DNA from: Campylobacter concisus
GTDB lineage: Bacteria; Campylobacterota; Campylobacteria; Campylobacterales; Campylobacteraceae
Direction: 5' to 3'
NCBI RefSeq assembly: GCF_003048875.2
Contig: NZ_CP049264.1
Coordinates: forward strand, 372,001-436,000
Length of the DNA stretch: 64,000 bases
The position numbers were made by a program, and so were the translations under genes. The notes under the pieces are model-generated. The model worked only from the letters and a program-made list of their open reading frames with translations. It made no database searches and was not told where the DNA came from. Below are positions 54,445 through 64,000 of this stretch, piece after piece; the first letter of the stretch is position 1; each line of letters starts with the position of its first letter.

Positions 54445-55416
54445 TTGGTTAAATTTAATGTTTTAAATAGCTCTAGACTCGACGTTGCAGTGGCGCAGGA
54501 GCTTCAAATTTCACGCAATCAAGCTTTAAATTTGATAAAAGACTCTCTTGTAAGCGTAAATTTAAAACCAGTATCAAAACCAAGCTTTATCTTAAACGAA
54601 AACGATGAAATTTCCGTAAATTTTGCCCCAAAAAAAGAGGTGCAAAACGAGTACGAAGTAAATTTTGAGATCCCTATCATCTATGAAGACGACGATCTAA
54701 TAGTGCTAAATAAGCCCCCGCAAATCGTCGTCCACCAAGCCCCAAGCGTCAAAGAGGCGACACTGGTTGAGTGGCTAAACAAAAAGGGCTTTATGCTCTC
54801 AAATTTAAACGGCGACGTAAGAGCTGGCATCGTCCACCGCCTAGACAAGGGCACGAGCGGCGCTATCGTCGTTGCTAAAAACAACTTTGCCCACGCAAAA
54901 CTAAGCGAGCAACTAAGCAATAAGAGCATGGGACGAATTTATCTAGCGCTCACTGACCTGCCTCTAAAAGAGGACGTCATCATTGATAAGCCAATCGGCA
55001 GAAATCCAAACAACCGCCTAAAAAAAGCGATCGTCGCGGACGCTAAATTTGCAAAAAGTGCCTTCGTAAATTTGCTAAGCGAAGGCGGAGTAAATTTGAT
55101 AGCGGCAAAGCTTTTTACAGGCAGGACGCACCAGATAAGAGTGCATCTTGCTAGCATAAATCGCCACATTTTAGGCGATGATTTATACGGATTTAAGAGC
55201 CAAGGCGATAAAATAAGCAGGGTTATGCTTCACGCTTATATGCTCTATTTTATCCATCCGCGAACTGGCAAAAGGGTAGAATTTACCGCAAAAACGTATG
55301 ATGACTTTAACCAAATAATTTACAAAAAAATTCCCAAGGAGATTTTTGATGAAAAAATTTGCCCTACGCATATTGACACCATTTTTAGTAGCTTTCTTAG
55401 CGGGATGCGGCTCTAG
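54445..55416 (+). CDS. Pseudouridine synthase, RluA family
   Basis: The protein converts uridines in rRNA to pseudouridine; the site is most likely of RluD or RluC type. I prefer TTG 54445 (323 residues) with AAGG 8 bases before, since the earlier TTG 54403 would overlap rodA's promoter. It has an S4 domain (SRLDVAVAQELQISRNQAL), the catalytic HRLDKGTSGAIVVAK, and a C-terminal GRTHQIRVHLA. The last 68 bases overlap the flpA start, so translation is coupled. Confidence 0.9.
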   Translation: MVKFNVLNSSRLDVAVAQELQISRNQALNLIKDSLVSVNLKPVSKPSFILNENDEISVNFAPKKEVQNEYEVNFEIPIIYEDDDLIVLNKPPQIVVHQAPSVKEATLVEWLNKKGFMLSNLNGDVRAGIVHRLDKGTSGAIVVAKNNFAHAKLSEQLSNKSMGRIYLALTDLPLKEDVIIDKPIGRNPNNRLKKAIVADAKFAKSAFVNLLSEGGVNLIAAKLFTGRTHQIRVHLASINRHILGDDLYGFKSQGDKISRVMLHAYMLYFIHPRTGKRVEFTAKTYDDFNQIIYKKIPKEIFDEKICPTHIDTIFSSFLSGMRL

Positions 55417-56555
55417 CGTACCGACTCAGCAAAGCACGTCACTACCAACTATTACAAGCTTAAAAACTATTTCAGACATGACAGAAGTTGGCTTTGAATG
55501 GAACCCAGTGAGCGACGAGAGCGTCGTTGGCTACTACCTTTACCGCTCAAATCCAAACGATGCAAACTCAAAAATGCAACTAGTTGCAAACATAAAAGAC
55601 CGCTTTGCTACGCACTATGTGGATCGCGACCTAGCTCCAGAGACCACTTACTCGTATCAGATGAGAACCTACTCAAGCAACGCCATCTCTCAACCAGGTG
55701 CAATCGCAACTGCGACAACTAAGCCACTACTTGACTCTGTACCATTTGCGCAAGCTATCACTGGGCTTCCAGGCCGTGTAAAAGTGATCTGGAGACCACA
55801 TCCTGATAGCACAGTAGCAAGCTACATCATCCAAAGAAGCGATGCAGGAGCTAATAAATTTAGCCAAATCGCAGAGGTAAATGGCAGACTAAATGCCGAG
55901 TATATCGACACTGAGGTAAAACCTGGTAGGTCTTATGAGTATAGGATCTTAGTTAAAACTTCTTCTGGCGTCATCTCAAAACCAAGCCAAAACATAAGCG
56001 CCACAACAAAGGAGTTACCCTAAATCAGTAACGAACGTCCAAGCGACCAAAAATGCGCCAAAAAAGATCATCTTAACGTGGGATTACGCGCCGGCTGAGG
56101 ATTTTGCTTATTTTAAGGTTTATAGAACGACAAGTAAAATTTTGCCTTACACATACCTAGCAAAAACGACTAGCAACACCTATGAGGATCTTATAAATAC
56201 AAACGCAGCGACAAGGTATTATAGAGTCACAGCTGTCGATAAAGACGGTCTTGAGAGCTTAAAACAAGAAGAGCCGATCGTTGGTAGCACACTTGGCGCA
56301 CCAAAAACTCCAAGCATAAGCGCTAGCTACGATGGCAGCGGTGTAAATGTAAGCTGGAGTGCAGTTGATAGAGCTAGCTCATATACAGTTTATAGAAGCG
56401 GTGCTAGCGAGAAAGTCTTTAGCGGTATAAGTGATACTGGGCTTAGAGATGACAGCGTCCAAAAAGGAGCTAGCTACTCTTACAGCGTCGTAGCAGTCGA
56501 TGAGTATGGCATCGCCTCTGATAAGTCATCAAAAGCAGAAGTTAGCATAAAATAA
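55349..56555 (+). pseudogene. flpA: Fibronectin type III lipoprotein FlpA, frameshifted
   Basis: In C. jejuni FlpA is a surface adhesin that binds fibronectin. Here ATG 55349 opens a lipoprotein signal (ending FLAGCG, Cys 21) and runs 224 residues to TAA 56021. The same protein continues one base out of frame from 56022 to 56555, starting KSVTNVQATKNAPKKIILTW. Deleting one C in CCC at 56018-56020 (making GAG TTA CCT AAA) would restore one 401-residue protein, close to C. jejuni length. Repeated FN3-like signatures (WNPVSDESVVGYYLYR, VIWRPHPDSTVASY, LTWDYAPAEDFAYFKVYR, VSWSAVDRASSYTVYR) give about four units, two on each side. It may be a true lesion, a switch, or a base-calling error. Confidence 0.8.
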
Positions 56556-57742
56556 TGCCAAATTTCATCGCTTCATCCTTAAAAGAGCTCTCATTTCCAT
56601 TTGGTAACGACAAGATCAAATTTCTTTGGCAGGCAAATGGCCGAAATGAGAGGCTCATCTACACAAAAAATGAAGATGAAGGCTTTTTTCTAGTCGTAAA
56701 GCCAGGCAAAAATGGCGTCGTCGTAAAGGGAGAAAAGCTTACAAAGCCTGCTAAAGTTGGCCTTTTACAAGAAGCACTGGAGCTTTTTAAGGAGCAAAGT
56801 TGCAATGGCATCATCAGCCAAGCATTTGCTGTGAAAAAGACAAATTTAACCAAAAAAGTTAGTGAAATTTTAAGCCTTGAAGAATTTGTGCCAGCATTTT
56901 GCGAGCTAAAAGATAAATTTAAAGAGATTTTTATCGAGATCGGCTTTGGCTCTGGCAGACACTTGCTCTATCAGGCTAAAAACAACCCAAATGCCCTAGT
57001 CATCGGCATAGAGGTCTATAAACCAAGCATCGAGCAAGTAGCCAAGCTAGCTAGGGCAAATGCCCTAGAAAACGTGCGTCTAATAAATACCGACGCAAGG
57101 CTCTTGCTCTCACTTGTTGGATCAAATTTAGTTGATAGAGTATTTTTACATTTCCCAGTGCCGTGGGATAAGGCTGAGCATAGACGCGTGGTCTCATCGG
57201 CGTTTGCGCTTGAGTGCGAGAGGATACTAAAAGTTGGTGGTAAATTTGAGCTAAGGACTGATAGCAAGGAGTATTGCGACTTTAGTTTGAGTAAATTTTT
57301 AGAGCCCACAAACTCAAAGATAGAGGCTTTTAAAAATAGAAATTTAGAAGTAACTAGCAAGTATGAAGATCGCTGGAGACGCCAAGATAAGGACATTTAC
57401 GATGTTATTTATACTTGTGAGGTTGAAAGTGGCGAGAGCGTTTTGGCTGGGGATTTTAGCTTCAAAGAAAAGACAAGCGTAAAAAATATTATTAAAAATT
57501 TCAAAAATTTCATCATAAAAAAAGAGGATTATTTTTTACATTTTGAAGAAATTTATACCATAAACGAGGGTGAAATTTTGCTAAAAGTCGCCTTTGGAGC
57601 GTTTAACAAACCAGAGCAATGTTTCATCAAAATAAGCGATGAGAAAAGCGAATATTTTATAAAAAAACCGATCTTAATACGTGAAAATTTAGCAGCACAC
57701 GAGCTTTTGAAGGAGTATTTGGCTGATGCAAGAGATAATTAG
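56555..57742 (+). CDS. trmB: tRNA (guanine-46-N7)-methyltransferase
   Basis: TrmB methylates G46 in tRNA using S-adenosylmethionine. The 395-residue protein is much longer than the 210-240 residues of most bacteria, as is usual in Campylobacter, with extra N- and C-terminal domains. The core has IEIGFGSGRHLLYQA (about 130), GIEVYKPSIEQ, NTDARLLL, and HFPVPWDKAEHRR. The start overlaps the flpA stop by one base. Confidence 0.92.
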   Translation: MPNFIASSLKELSFPFGNDKIKFLWQANGRNERLIYTKNEDEGFFLVVKPGKNGVVVKGEKLTKPAKVGLLQEALELFKEQSCNGIISQAFAVKKTNLTKKVSEILSLEEFVPAFCELKDKFKEIFIEIGFGSGRHLLYQAKNNPNALVIGIEVYKPSIEQVAKLARANALENVRLINTDARLLLSLVGSNLVDRVFLHFPVPWDKAEHRRVVSSAFALECERILKVGGKFELRTDSKEYCDFSLSKFLEPTNSKIEAFKNRNLEVTSKYEDRWRRQDKDIYDVIYTCEVESGESVLAGDFSFKEKTSVKNIIKNFKNFIIKKEDYFLHFEEIYTINEGEILLKVAFGAFNKPEQCFIKISDEKSEYFIKKPILIRENLAAHELLKEYLADARDN

Positions 57743-58397
57743 CGCAAGAAATTTAAGCCTAGCTTATGAGCGCAACGAGGTTGTGATCAATAGCGTAAAT
57801 TTAGACATCTACGCAAATGACTTTGTCTTTATCACAGGCAAGAGTGGAAGCGGAAAAAGCACGCTTTTAAAGTCATTTTACGGAGAAATTTCGCCCCTTG
57901 CTGGCGAGCTAAATGTCTGCATGACGCAAATGGACGATATCGATGACAAAAGACTTTGCGAGCTTAGGCAGCGAGTTGGCATTATATTTCAAAACTACCG
58001 CTTGATAAATGAGTGGAATGTCGAAAAAAACGTCATGCTGCCACTCATCATCAAAGGCGTCAATCAAAATGTGAGCAAAAAGCAGGTGGCTAAACTTTTA
58101 AAACATGTAAATATGCTTCACAAAGCCGATAAATACCCTCGCGAGCTAAGCGGCGGCGAGCAGCAAAGAGTTGCCATGGCAAGAGCGCTCGCGCACAATC
58201 CAAATTTGCTTTTATGCGACGAGCCAACGGGAAATTTAGACGAATACTCAAGCGACGTCATCTGGTCGCTTCTAAAATCAGCCAGAGAATTTCTAGGCAC
58301 AAGCGTTGTCGTGGTGACGCATCACATCCCATCAACGCTTCGCATCCCATACCGCCACTTCGTCATAGAAAATGGAGGCGTGCATGAGATCGCTTAA
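57726..58397 (+). CDS. ftsE: Cell division ATP-binding protein FtsE
   Basis: FtsE is the ATPase of the FtsEX complex that controls murein hydrolases at the septum. The 223-residue protein has Walker A GKSGSGKST (38-46), IIFQNYRLINEWNV, LSGGEQQRVAMARALAHNP, LLCDEPTGNLDE and the His switch VVTHH. It overlaps trmB by 17 bases and ftsX by 14. Confidence 0.95.
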   Translation: MQEIISARNLSLAYERNEVVINSVNLDIYANDFVFITGKSGSGKSTLLKSFYGEISPLAGELNVCMTQMDDIDDKRLCELRQRVGIIFQNYRLINEWNVEKNVMLPLIIKGVNQNVSKKQVAKLLKHVNMLHKADKYPRELSGGEQQRVAMARALAHNPNLLLCDEPTGNLDEYSSDVIWSLLKSAREFLGTSVVVVTHHIPSTLRIPYRHFVIENGGVHEIA

Positions 58398-59199
58398 AAA
58401 CCACCTTGGATTTATCCTGCCGTTAATCGCGCTTTTATTTTCAGTGCAGTTTAGCCTCACCGCAGACAAGATCGTAAGAGAGTATGAGAGGCTTATGGGA
58501 AATGACTACAACATCGTGGTGGTCTCAAACAAAGAGCTAAGCGAGCCAGTGCTAAAGCCAGTGGTTAGCACGCTAGCAAGTGTCGAGCCACTAAGCCCGC
58601 AAAAGATCATCGACCGCCTATCAAACGACATCTCAGCTAAAAATTTATCCATCCTTCAAAATGCCTTGCCTAAATTTTACTCGCTAAGGCTTAGCGAATT
58701 TCCATCGCCAGAATATATGGAGGAGATAAAGCAAAAGCTTTTGAAATTTGATGGTATAAGCAAGGTCGAGACATTTTCAAAGACCCATGACAAGGTCTTT
58801 AAGATGCTAAATTTAGCCAAAAGCATATCTTATGCATTTATGGCGATACTTTGTGTCGTTGGGCTTATGCTTATGCTTAAGCAGACTAAAATTTGGCTAT
58901 TTGAGCACAGAGAGCGCATCGAGATCATGACGCTTTTTGGCGCGCCATTTTGGCTAAAATCAGCCATGCTCTATAAATCAGCCATGGTTGATAGCATAGT
59001 TGCGACCATTGTTGTTGGTGCGTTTTTCTTTTTCTTGCCTAGCATTGAAATTTTTAGAGAAAATGCTGCAAGCATCGATGTAGTCTTGCCTAGCCTTGAT
59101 CTTTCAAGAGATATTTTTATCTTATTTGGCGTGGCTGTGGTTTTAAGCATTTTTGCTGTTAGTTTAGTGATGAGTAAGGCCAGAAAAAGCACGATATGA
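58384..59199 (+). CDS. ftsX: Cell division protein FtsX
   Basis: FtsX is the membrane partner of FtsE. I start it at ATG 58384, after the strong GGAGG; an ATG at 58372 is less well placed. The 271-residue protein has one N-terminal membrane helix (GFILPLIALLFSVQF), a periplasmic domain (about 30-140) that would contact the hydrolase activator, then three more helices (ISYAFMAILCVVGLMLML, IVATIVVGAFFFFLP, ILFGVAVVLSIFAVSLV). The stop overlaps the next gene by 4 bases, coupling it to the EnvC-like gene. Confidence 0.93.
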   Translation: MRSLKNHLGFILPLIALLFSVQFSLTADKIVREYERLMGNDYNIVVVSNKELSEPVLKPVVSTLASVEPLSPQKIIDRLSNDISAKNLSILQNALPKFYSLRLSEFPSPEYMEEIKQKLLKFDGISKVETFSKTHDKVFKMLNLAKSISYAFMAILCVVGLMLMLKQTKIWLFEHRERIEIMTLFGAPFWLKSAMLYKSAMVDSIVATIVVGAFFFFLPSIEIFRENAASIDVVLPSLDLSRDIFILFGVAVVLSIFAVSLVMSKARKSTI

Positions 59200-60413
59200 A
59201 AAAAGGAATTTTTACACTTTTGCTAGCTTTTAGTCTAGCTTTTGCATCAAATACTAAAGAGAAGATAAAAGACTCCAAAAACTCGCTAAGATCGACGCAG
59301 GCCATGAGTGAGCAGCTTAGTAAAAAGCTTGATGACTTGGCTGGTGATATCGTAACTGGCGAGAAAAAACTGCGCGGCATAAGCGGCGATATCACAAATT
59401 TAAAAGGTCAAATTTCAGTTCTTGAGACAAATGCTTCAAAAGCGCTTCTTGAGCTTGATGATCTAACAAAGCAAAACAAAGAGTTAGAACGCACCCAAAA
59501 AGAGCTAGAGCAAAACATGATAAGGATCATCGCAGAAGATCTCTCATTTGATCTGATGATGTCAGCAAGCGAGGGCAAACAAAGCGAAGAGAGCATCATC
59601 TCATCGCAAATTTTAACCAAGCTAAACGCCATAGCTAAAGAGGACTTTAAAAGGCTTAGCGAAAACTACGAAGATACGATAGAAAAGATAAAAAATAAAT
59701 CAAGCAAGATAAATGAGATAAACTCAAGCATAAAAAACTATAGGCGCAAGCAAAATGATCTACAAAGCCTAGAGAGCACGCAGAAAAATACAATAAACGG
59801 GCTAAAACGTGATAAAGAAATTTACAGCAAAAAGCTAGCCAAGCTTCAAGCTCAGCAAGACGAGCTAAGAAAGACACTTGAGCAGCTTGCTATCATGCAA
59901 AAGCAAGAGGATGAAGCAGCTAGAGCTGCCAGAGAAAAACAAGAAAGAGCAGCTAGTAAAGGTGGCAAAAAGGGCGAAAAGAGCCAGCCAATGGGTGGGG
60001 GCTATCAGACAAGCTCGGTTAAAAGATACTCAGGTGCAAGGACGATCGCTCCGCTTGATAGCTACTCTGTAAAGCAAAAATTTGGCAACTACGTAGATCC
60101 GATATATAACATCAAAATTTTCAACGAATCAGTCATACTTCGCTCAAGCACGCCAGATGCGAAGGTTAAAAGCGTGCTAAATGGCAAGGTCGTCTTTGCA
60201 AAAGCAACTCCGATGCTTGAAAATGTCGTCATCATCGAAAACGAAAACGGCATCCACACGATCTACGCCCACCTAAGCCAGATCGCGCCAACTGTAAAGG
60301 TCGGCTCAGTCGTGCAAAAAGGCTATGTTATAGGTAGGGTAAGGAACGATCTAACCTTTGAAGTAACGCAAAGAAACTACCATATCGACCCGCTTGAAAT
60401 GATCTCAAAATAG
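59196..60413 (+). CDS. EnvC-like murein hydrolase activator with degenerate LytM domain
   Basis: The 405-residue protein has a signal peptide (MKKGIFTLLLAFSLAFA), a long coiled coil from about 20 to 250 (for example SEQLSKKLDDLAGDIVTGE and KRDKEIYSKKLAKLQAQQDE), and a C-terminal M23/LytM domain (about 290-405). In this domain the usual His-x(n)-Asp pair is absent (IYNIKIFNESVIL region) and the HxH motif is replaced (LTFEVTQRNYHIDP), while HTIYAHLSQ is kept. So it probably does not cleave murein but activates amidases, as EnvC does. It follows ftsEX directly, which supports that. Confidence 0.85.
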   Translation: MKKGIFTLLLAFSLAFASNTKEKIKDSKNSLRSTQAMSEQLSKKLDDLAGDIVTGEKKLRGISGDITNLKGQISVLETNASKALLELDDLTKQNKELERTQKELEQNMIRIIAEDLSFDLMMSASEGKQSEESIISSQILTKLNAIAKEDFKRLSENYEDTIEKIKNKSSKINEINSSIKNYRRKQNDLQSLESTQKNTINGLKRDKEIYSKKLAKLQAQQDELRKTLEQLAIMQKQEDEAARAAREKQERAASKGGKKGEKSQPMGGGYQTSSVKRYSGARTIAPLDSYSVKQKFGNYVDPIYNIKIFNESVILRSSTPDAKVKSVLNGKVVFAKATPMLENVVIIENENGIHTIYAHLSQIAPTVKVGSVVQKGYVIGRVRNDLTFEVTQRNYHIDPLEMISK

Positions 60414-60468
60414 TCACTTTGTAAGCGTTATTAGCTAAATTTAAAGCCTTTTTGGCTAAAATGCGTGA

Positions 60469-61203
<735 letters not shown>

Positions 61204-61221
61204 ATTTCAAAAAGGATAAAA

Positions 61222-61437
61222 ATGAGAACAGAACAAATCACAGCAAGAGCACTAAAACAAGTAGGAGATGACAGATATAAGCTTTCACTTATCGTTGCAA
61301 AGCGCGCAGAAGCGCTAGCAAATGGTGCAATAGCTTTAGTCGATGCTGATACTTCAAAGATGAAATTTGCCGACATCGCACTACTTGAAGTGGCTGAGGG
61401 CAAAATAGGCTTAGAGGCAATAGTTGAAGGAAAATAG
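61222..61437 (+). CDS. rpoZ: RNA polymerase omega subunit
   Basis: Omega helps assemble RNA polymerase by chaperoning beta-prime. The 71-residue protein begins [21 protein letters not shown]-like sequence with the family signature [29 protein letters not shown] precedes the ATG. It overlaps the spoT start by 14 bases. Confidence 0.93.
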   Translation: MRTEQITARALKQVGDDRYKLSLIVAKRAEALANGAIALVDADTSKMKFADIALLEVAEGKIGLEAIVEGK

Positions 61438-63613
61438 TCTTTTTTTAGAGCAGTTGATAGAGCAAATTTTAGCTTGTAAAAACGTTTCTGAAGCGATAAA
61501 ACTGCTCTTTTCTCTTTGTGAGAGAAGTGAAATTTTAGACAAAGCTGTAGATAGCTGCGTCACATCTCACGCTGGACAATACCGCAAAAGTGGCGAACCA
61601 TACGCCATTCACCCCATCTTAGTAGCCTCTATCGTAGCAAATATGGGCGGCGATGAGAGCATGGTTATAGCTGCACTTCTTCATGACGTGGTCGAAGATA
61701 CCGATGTAACGCTAGGTGAGCTTCAGGCTGAATTTGGCGATGAGGTGGCAAAGCTGGTTGAAGGGCTTACAAAGATAGTTGCCATTAGAGAAAACAAGCT
61801 CGCAAGCTCAGACAGCAACGAAAAACTTGCAAGCTCGGCGCTAACTTTTAGAAAGATGCTCTTAATCTCCATAGAAGACGTGAGAGTCCTTGTCGTAAAG
61901 CTTTGCGACAGACTTCACAACATGCTAACTCTTGAAGCGCTAAGGCCTGAAAAGCAAAAACGCATAGCCGAAGAGACGCTTATGGTCTATGCTCCGATCG
62001 CTCATAGGCTGGGAATTTCATCGATCAAAAACATGCTTGAAGATCTAAGCTTTAAGTATGCGATGCCAGAAGAGTACGCTAAAATCGATAGCTACCTAAA
62101 CAAAAACAAGCAGCAGCTTAGCTTAAAACTAAATGCTTTTCACGAAAAAGTAAGTCAAATTTTGCTTGAAAATGGCTTTATCGAGGGCACTTTTGAGATA
62201 CAAAAACGCATAAAGCACTACTACTCGATCTATCTAAAGATGCAAAGAAAGGGCATTTCTATCGAAGAGGTGCTTGACTTGCTTGCCATTAGGATCATCG
62301 TGCAAAAGCCGCTTGATTGCTACCTGGCACTTGGAAATTTACATATAAACTTTAACCCTTTGATATCGAGATTTAAAGACTATATCGCGCTTCCAAAGCA
62401 AAATGGCTATCAAACGATACACACAACCATTTTTGATAACAAAAGCATCTTTGAGGCGCAAGTTCGCACTTATGATATGCATAAAACCGCTGAATACGGT
62501 GTCGCCGCTCATTGGAAATATAAAAACGGCGAGGGCAGCCTCTTAAATCCAAAGCTTGACTGGCTAAATGACATCAGCATGCAAAATAGCGAGAACGAGG
62601 GCAACGTTGAAGAGCTCTATGAATACGCAAAAGATAGCCTTTATATCGAAGATATCGCAGTTTATTCTCCAAAGGGAGAGGTCTTTACATTGCCACGTGG
62701 TGCTACGGCGCTTGATTATGCTTATGAGATTCACTCAGAGATCGGACTTTACGCAAAAGAAGCTTATATAAACCGCGTTAGGATGCCACTTCTAACAGAG
62801 CTAAAAAATGGCGACATCGTTAGGATAGTAACTGGCGAAGAGGCTAAATTTCGCTGTTCATGGATAAATAGCGTGCGAACAGGCAAGGCAAAGGCGACGA
62901 TAAGGTCATTTTGTAAGCAAAAGATAAGAGATATAAACTACAAAATGGCGATAGATATCTTAAAATCAGTATTTAACGTCTCAAAAGATAGAATTTTAGA
63001 GTGGGTAGAGAGTGAAAATTTAGGCAAAAAGGTATTTCGTGCAGCAACTGATAGCGAGTATCTGCAAGAAGTGGCAAATATGCTTAAAAAATACATCAGA
63101 AAAGAGCGCCCTTTTATGATCTCTTTGGGCGACAAATACCAGATAAAAAAGCAGAAATTTGAAAATATAGTGATCTACTCAAATCACAAAATTTCAAATG
63201 TCGAGTTTGATTATTGTTGCAATCCAAAAAGAGGCGATAGCATAGTGGGCTTTAAAAATGGTCACACCGTGACAGTGCATCACAAGCTTTGCGAGCGTGC
63301 TGGCAAGCTAATGGATAAAGGCGACGAGATCATCTTTGTCAAATGGACGAGAAATGCCCCGCATAGGTATAAAATTTTATTAAATTTAGAAAACAGAAAA
63401 GGTGCGTTGGCTGAATTTTTAACATATCTTGCTAGACTTGATATAAATTTAGCTACAATCTCGCTAAACGAAGCAAATGATCTTAGCGGAGATACGTTTG
63501 AAATAAGCGTCGAAATAGCAGAAAACATCGATGCAAACGAGATCAAAGAGAAGATTAAGGATAGATATAAGATTATTGATTTTGTTTCGCAAAGTGACCC
63601 ATATCATAATTAG
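61424..63613 (+). CDS. spoT: Bifunctional (p)ppGpp synthetase/hydrolase
   Basis: This is the single RelA/SpoT homolog of the stringent response in Campylobacter. The 729-residue protein starts at TTG 61424, seven bases after GAGG, within rpoZ. It has the HD hydrolase domain ([33 protein letters not shown]), the synthetase ([30 protein letters not shown]), a TGS domain ([22 protein letters not shown]) and a C-terminal ACT domain. The HD metal residues are intact. Confidence 0.95.
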   Translation: MKENSLFLEQLIEQILACKNVSEAIKLLFSLCERSEILDKAVDSCVTSHAGQYRKSGEPYAIHPILVASIVANMGGDESMVIAALLHDVVEDTDVTLGELQAEFGDEVAKLVEGLTKIVAIRENKLASSDSNEKLASSALTFRKMLLISIEDVRVLVVKLCDRLHNMLTLEALRPEKQKRIAEETLMVYAPIAHRLGISSIKNMLEDLSFKYAMPEEYAKIDSYLNKNKQQLSLKLNAFHEKVSQILLENGFIEGTFEIQKRIKHYYSIYLKMQRKGISIEEVLDLLAIRIIVQKPLDCYLALGNLHINFNPLISRFKDYIALPKQNGYQTIHTTIFDNKSIFEAQVRTYDMHKTAEYGVAAHWKYKNGEGSLLNPKLDWLNDISMQNSENEGNVEELYEYAKDSLYIEDIAVYSPKGEVFTLPRGATALDYAYEIHSEIGLYAKEAYINRVRMPLLTELKNGDIVRIVTGEEAKFRCSWINSVRTGKAKATIRSFCKQKIRDINYKMAIDILKSVFNVSKDRILEWVESENLGKKVFRAATDSEYLQEVANMLKKYIRKERPFMISLGDKYQIKKQKFENIVIYSNHKISNVEFDYCCNPKRGDSIVGFKNGHTVTVHHKLCERAGKLMDKGDEIIFVKWTRNAPHRYKILLNLENRKGALAEFLTYLARLDINLATISLNEANDLSGDTFEISVEIAENIDANEIKEKIKDRYKIIDFVSQSDPYHN

Positions 63614-63622
63614 GAGAGAAAA

Positions 63623-64000
63623 ATGGTTCAAGATATAGACGATATTTTACAAGAGATAAACCGCGGCGTTGCTGAGATGATCGATGCTGAGAGAGTTGAA
63701 AATTTGGTTAAAAATTATTATGAAAAAGGCGAAAATTTCTACGTAAAAGCAGGCTTTGACCCAACAGCTCCAGACCTTCACCTAGGTCACACAGTCGTTT
63801 TAAACAAGATGGCTTTGCTCCAAAAGCATGGCGCGATAGTGCAGTTTTTGATAGGTGATTTTACCGCTCAAATAGGCGATCCAACAGGCAAGTCAGCCAC
63901 TAGAAAAAAGCTAGATCAAGAGACCGTTTTAAAAAATGCTAAAACTTATGAAGAGCAAGTTTTTAAAATTTTAGATCCTAAAAAAACGGTGATCATGTTT
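63623..64000 (+). CDS. tyrS: Tyrosyl-tRNA synthetase, C-terminus beyond window
   Basis: The first 126 residues are visible; the gene runs off the window. The start is ATG 63623 after GGAGAG. The class I motif HLGH lies in [13 protein letters not shown], followed by [17 protein letters not shown]. Position after spoT matches C. jejuni. Confidence 0.93.
   Translation, partial: MVQDIDDILQEINRGVAEMIDAERVENLVKNYYEKGENFYVKAGFDPTAPDLHLGHTVVLNKMALLQKHGAIVQFLIGDFTAQIGDPTGKSATRKKLDQETVLKNAKTYEEQVFKILDPKKTVIMF

Overview
The window looks like chromosome of a Campylobacter species, probably close to C. concisus. This is inferred from AT-rich DNA, frequent TTG and GTG starts, and gene blocks whose order matches C. 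jejuni: murD-mraY-gpmI-fabG-acpP-fabF-accA; rpsB-tsf-ABC-fliR-acidic protein-gmk-tatA-argS; nadD/rsfS-gapA-pgk-tpiA-fabI; aminotransferase-unknown-flgS; and rodA-rluA-flpA-trmB-ftsE-ftsX-envC-like-pyrH-rpoZ-spoT-tyrS. No rRNA, tRNA, CRISPR array, transposase or integrase was seen.

Region 1 (1-12430, all minus strand) is an accessory island. Its first gene encodes a 1111-residue protein with no Sec signal and a C-terminal lytic-transglycosylase/lysozyme-like domain followed by a canonical EF-hand loop. It reads as a contact-dependent, possibly type VI, peptidoglycan-degrading effector. Behind it lies a tightly packed train of about 15 small genes, nearly all with Sec signal peptides. Three are full-length paralogs with a four-cysteine pattern resembling the lysozyme inhibitor LprI (DUF1311). 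Two others form a second paralog pair. Several share nearly the same signal-peptide region in front of unrelated mature proteins. The layout suggests one periplasm-acting toxin with an expanded, recombining array of exported immunity-like proteins. Functions are inferred, not shown.

Region 2 (12580-25240) is core metabolism and envelope: MurD and MraY, phosphoglycerate mutase, the fatty-acid genes fabG-acpP-fabF-accA, two sporadic domain proteins (CbrC and DUF1963), riboflavin synthase, a PgeF/YfiH-family protein and isoaspartyl dipeptidase. An AT-rich orphan membrane protein (25434-26471) separates it from region 3.

Region 3 (26631-41701) holds translation genes, an ABC ATPase, FliR, a very acidic protein, guanylate kinase, TatA, ArgRS, a sugar-phosphate transferase, a YeiH-type permease, a fused NadD-RsfS, glycolytic gapA-pgk-tpiA, FabI and a DUF2625 protein.

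Region 4 (41702-53285) is bounded by two copies of a composite non-coding repeat (about 41.72-42.39 kb and 52.84-53.25 kb). Between them lie an Old Yellow Enzyme, malate:quinone oxidoreductase, a DUF4272 protein, exbB-exbD-tonB with a candidate operator, an isochorismatase-like hydrolase, the flagellar sensor kinase FlgS, a DUF234-like protein, a class V aminotransferase, and thiD-thiE.

Region 5 (53286-64000) holds RodA, an RluA-type pseudouridine synthase, a fibronectin-type lipoprotein (FlpA) broken by an apparent 1-base insertion, TrmB, FtsE, FtsX, a degenerate LytM (EnvC-like) protein, PyrH, RpoZ, SpoT and the start of TyrS.
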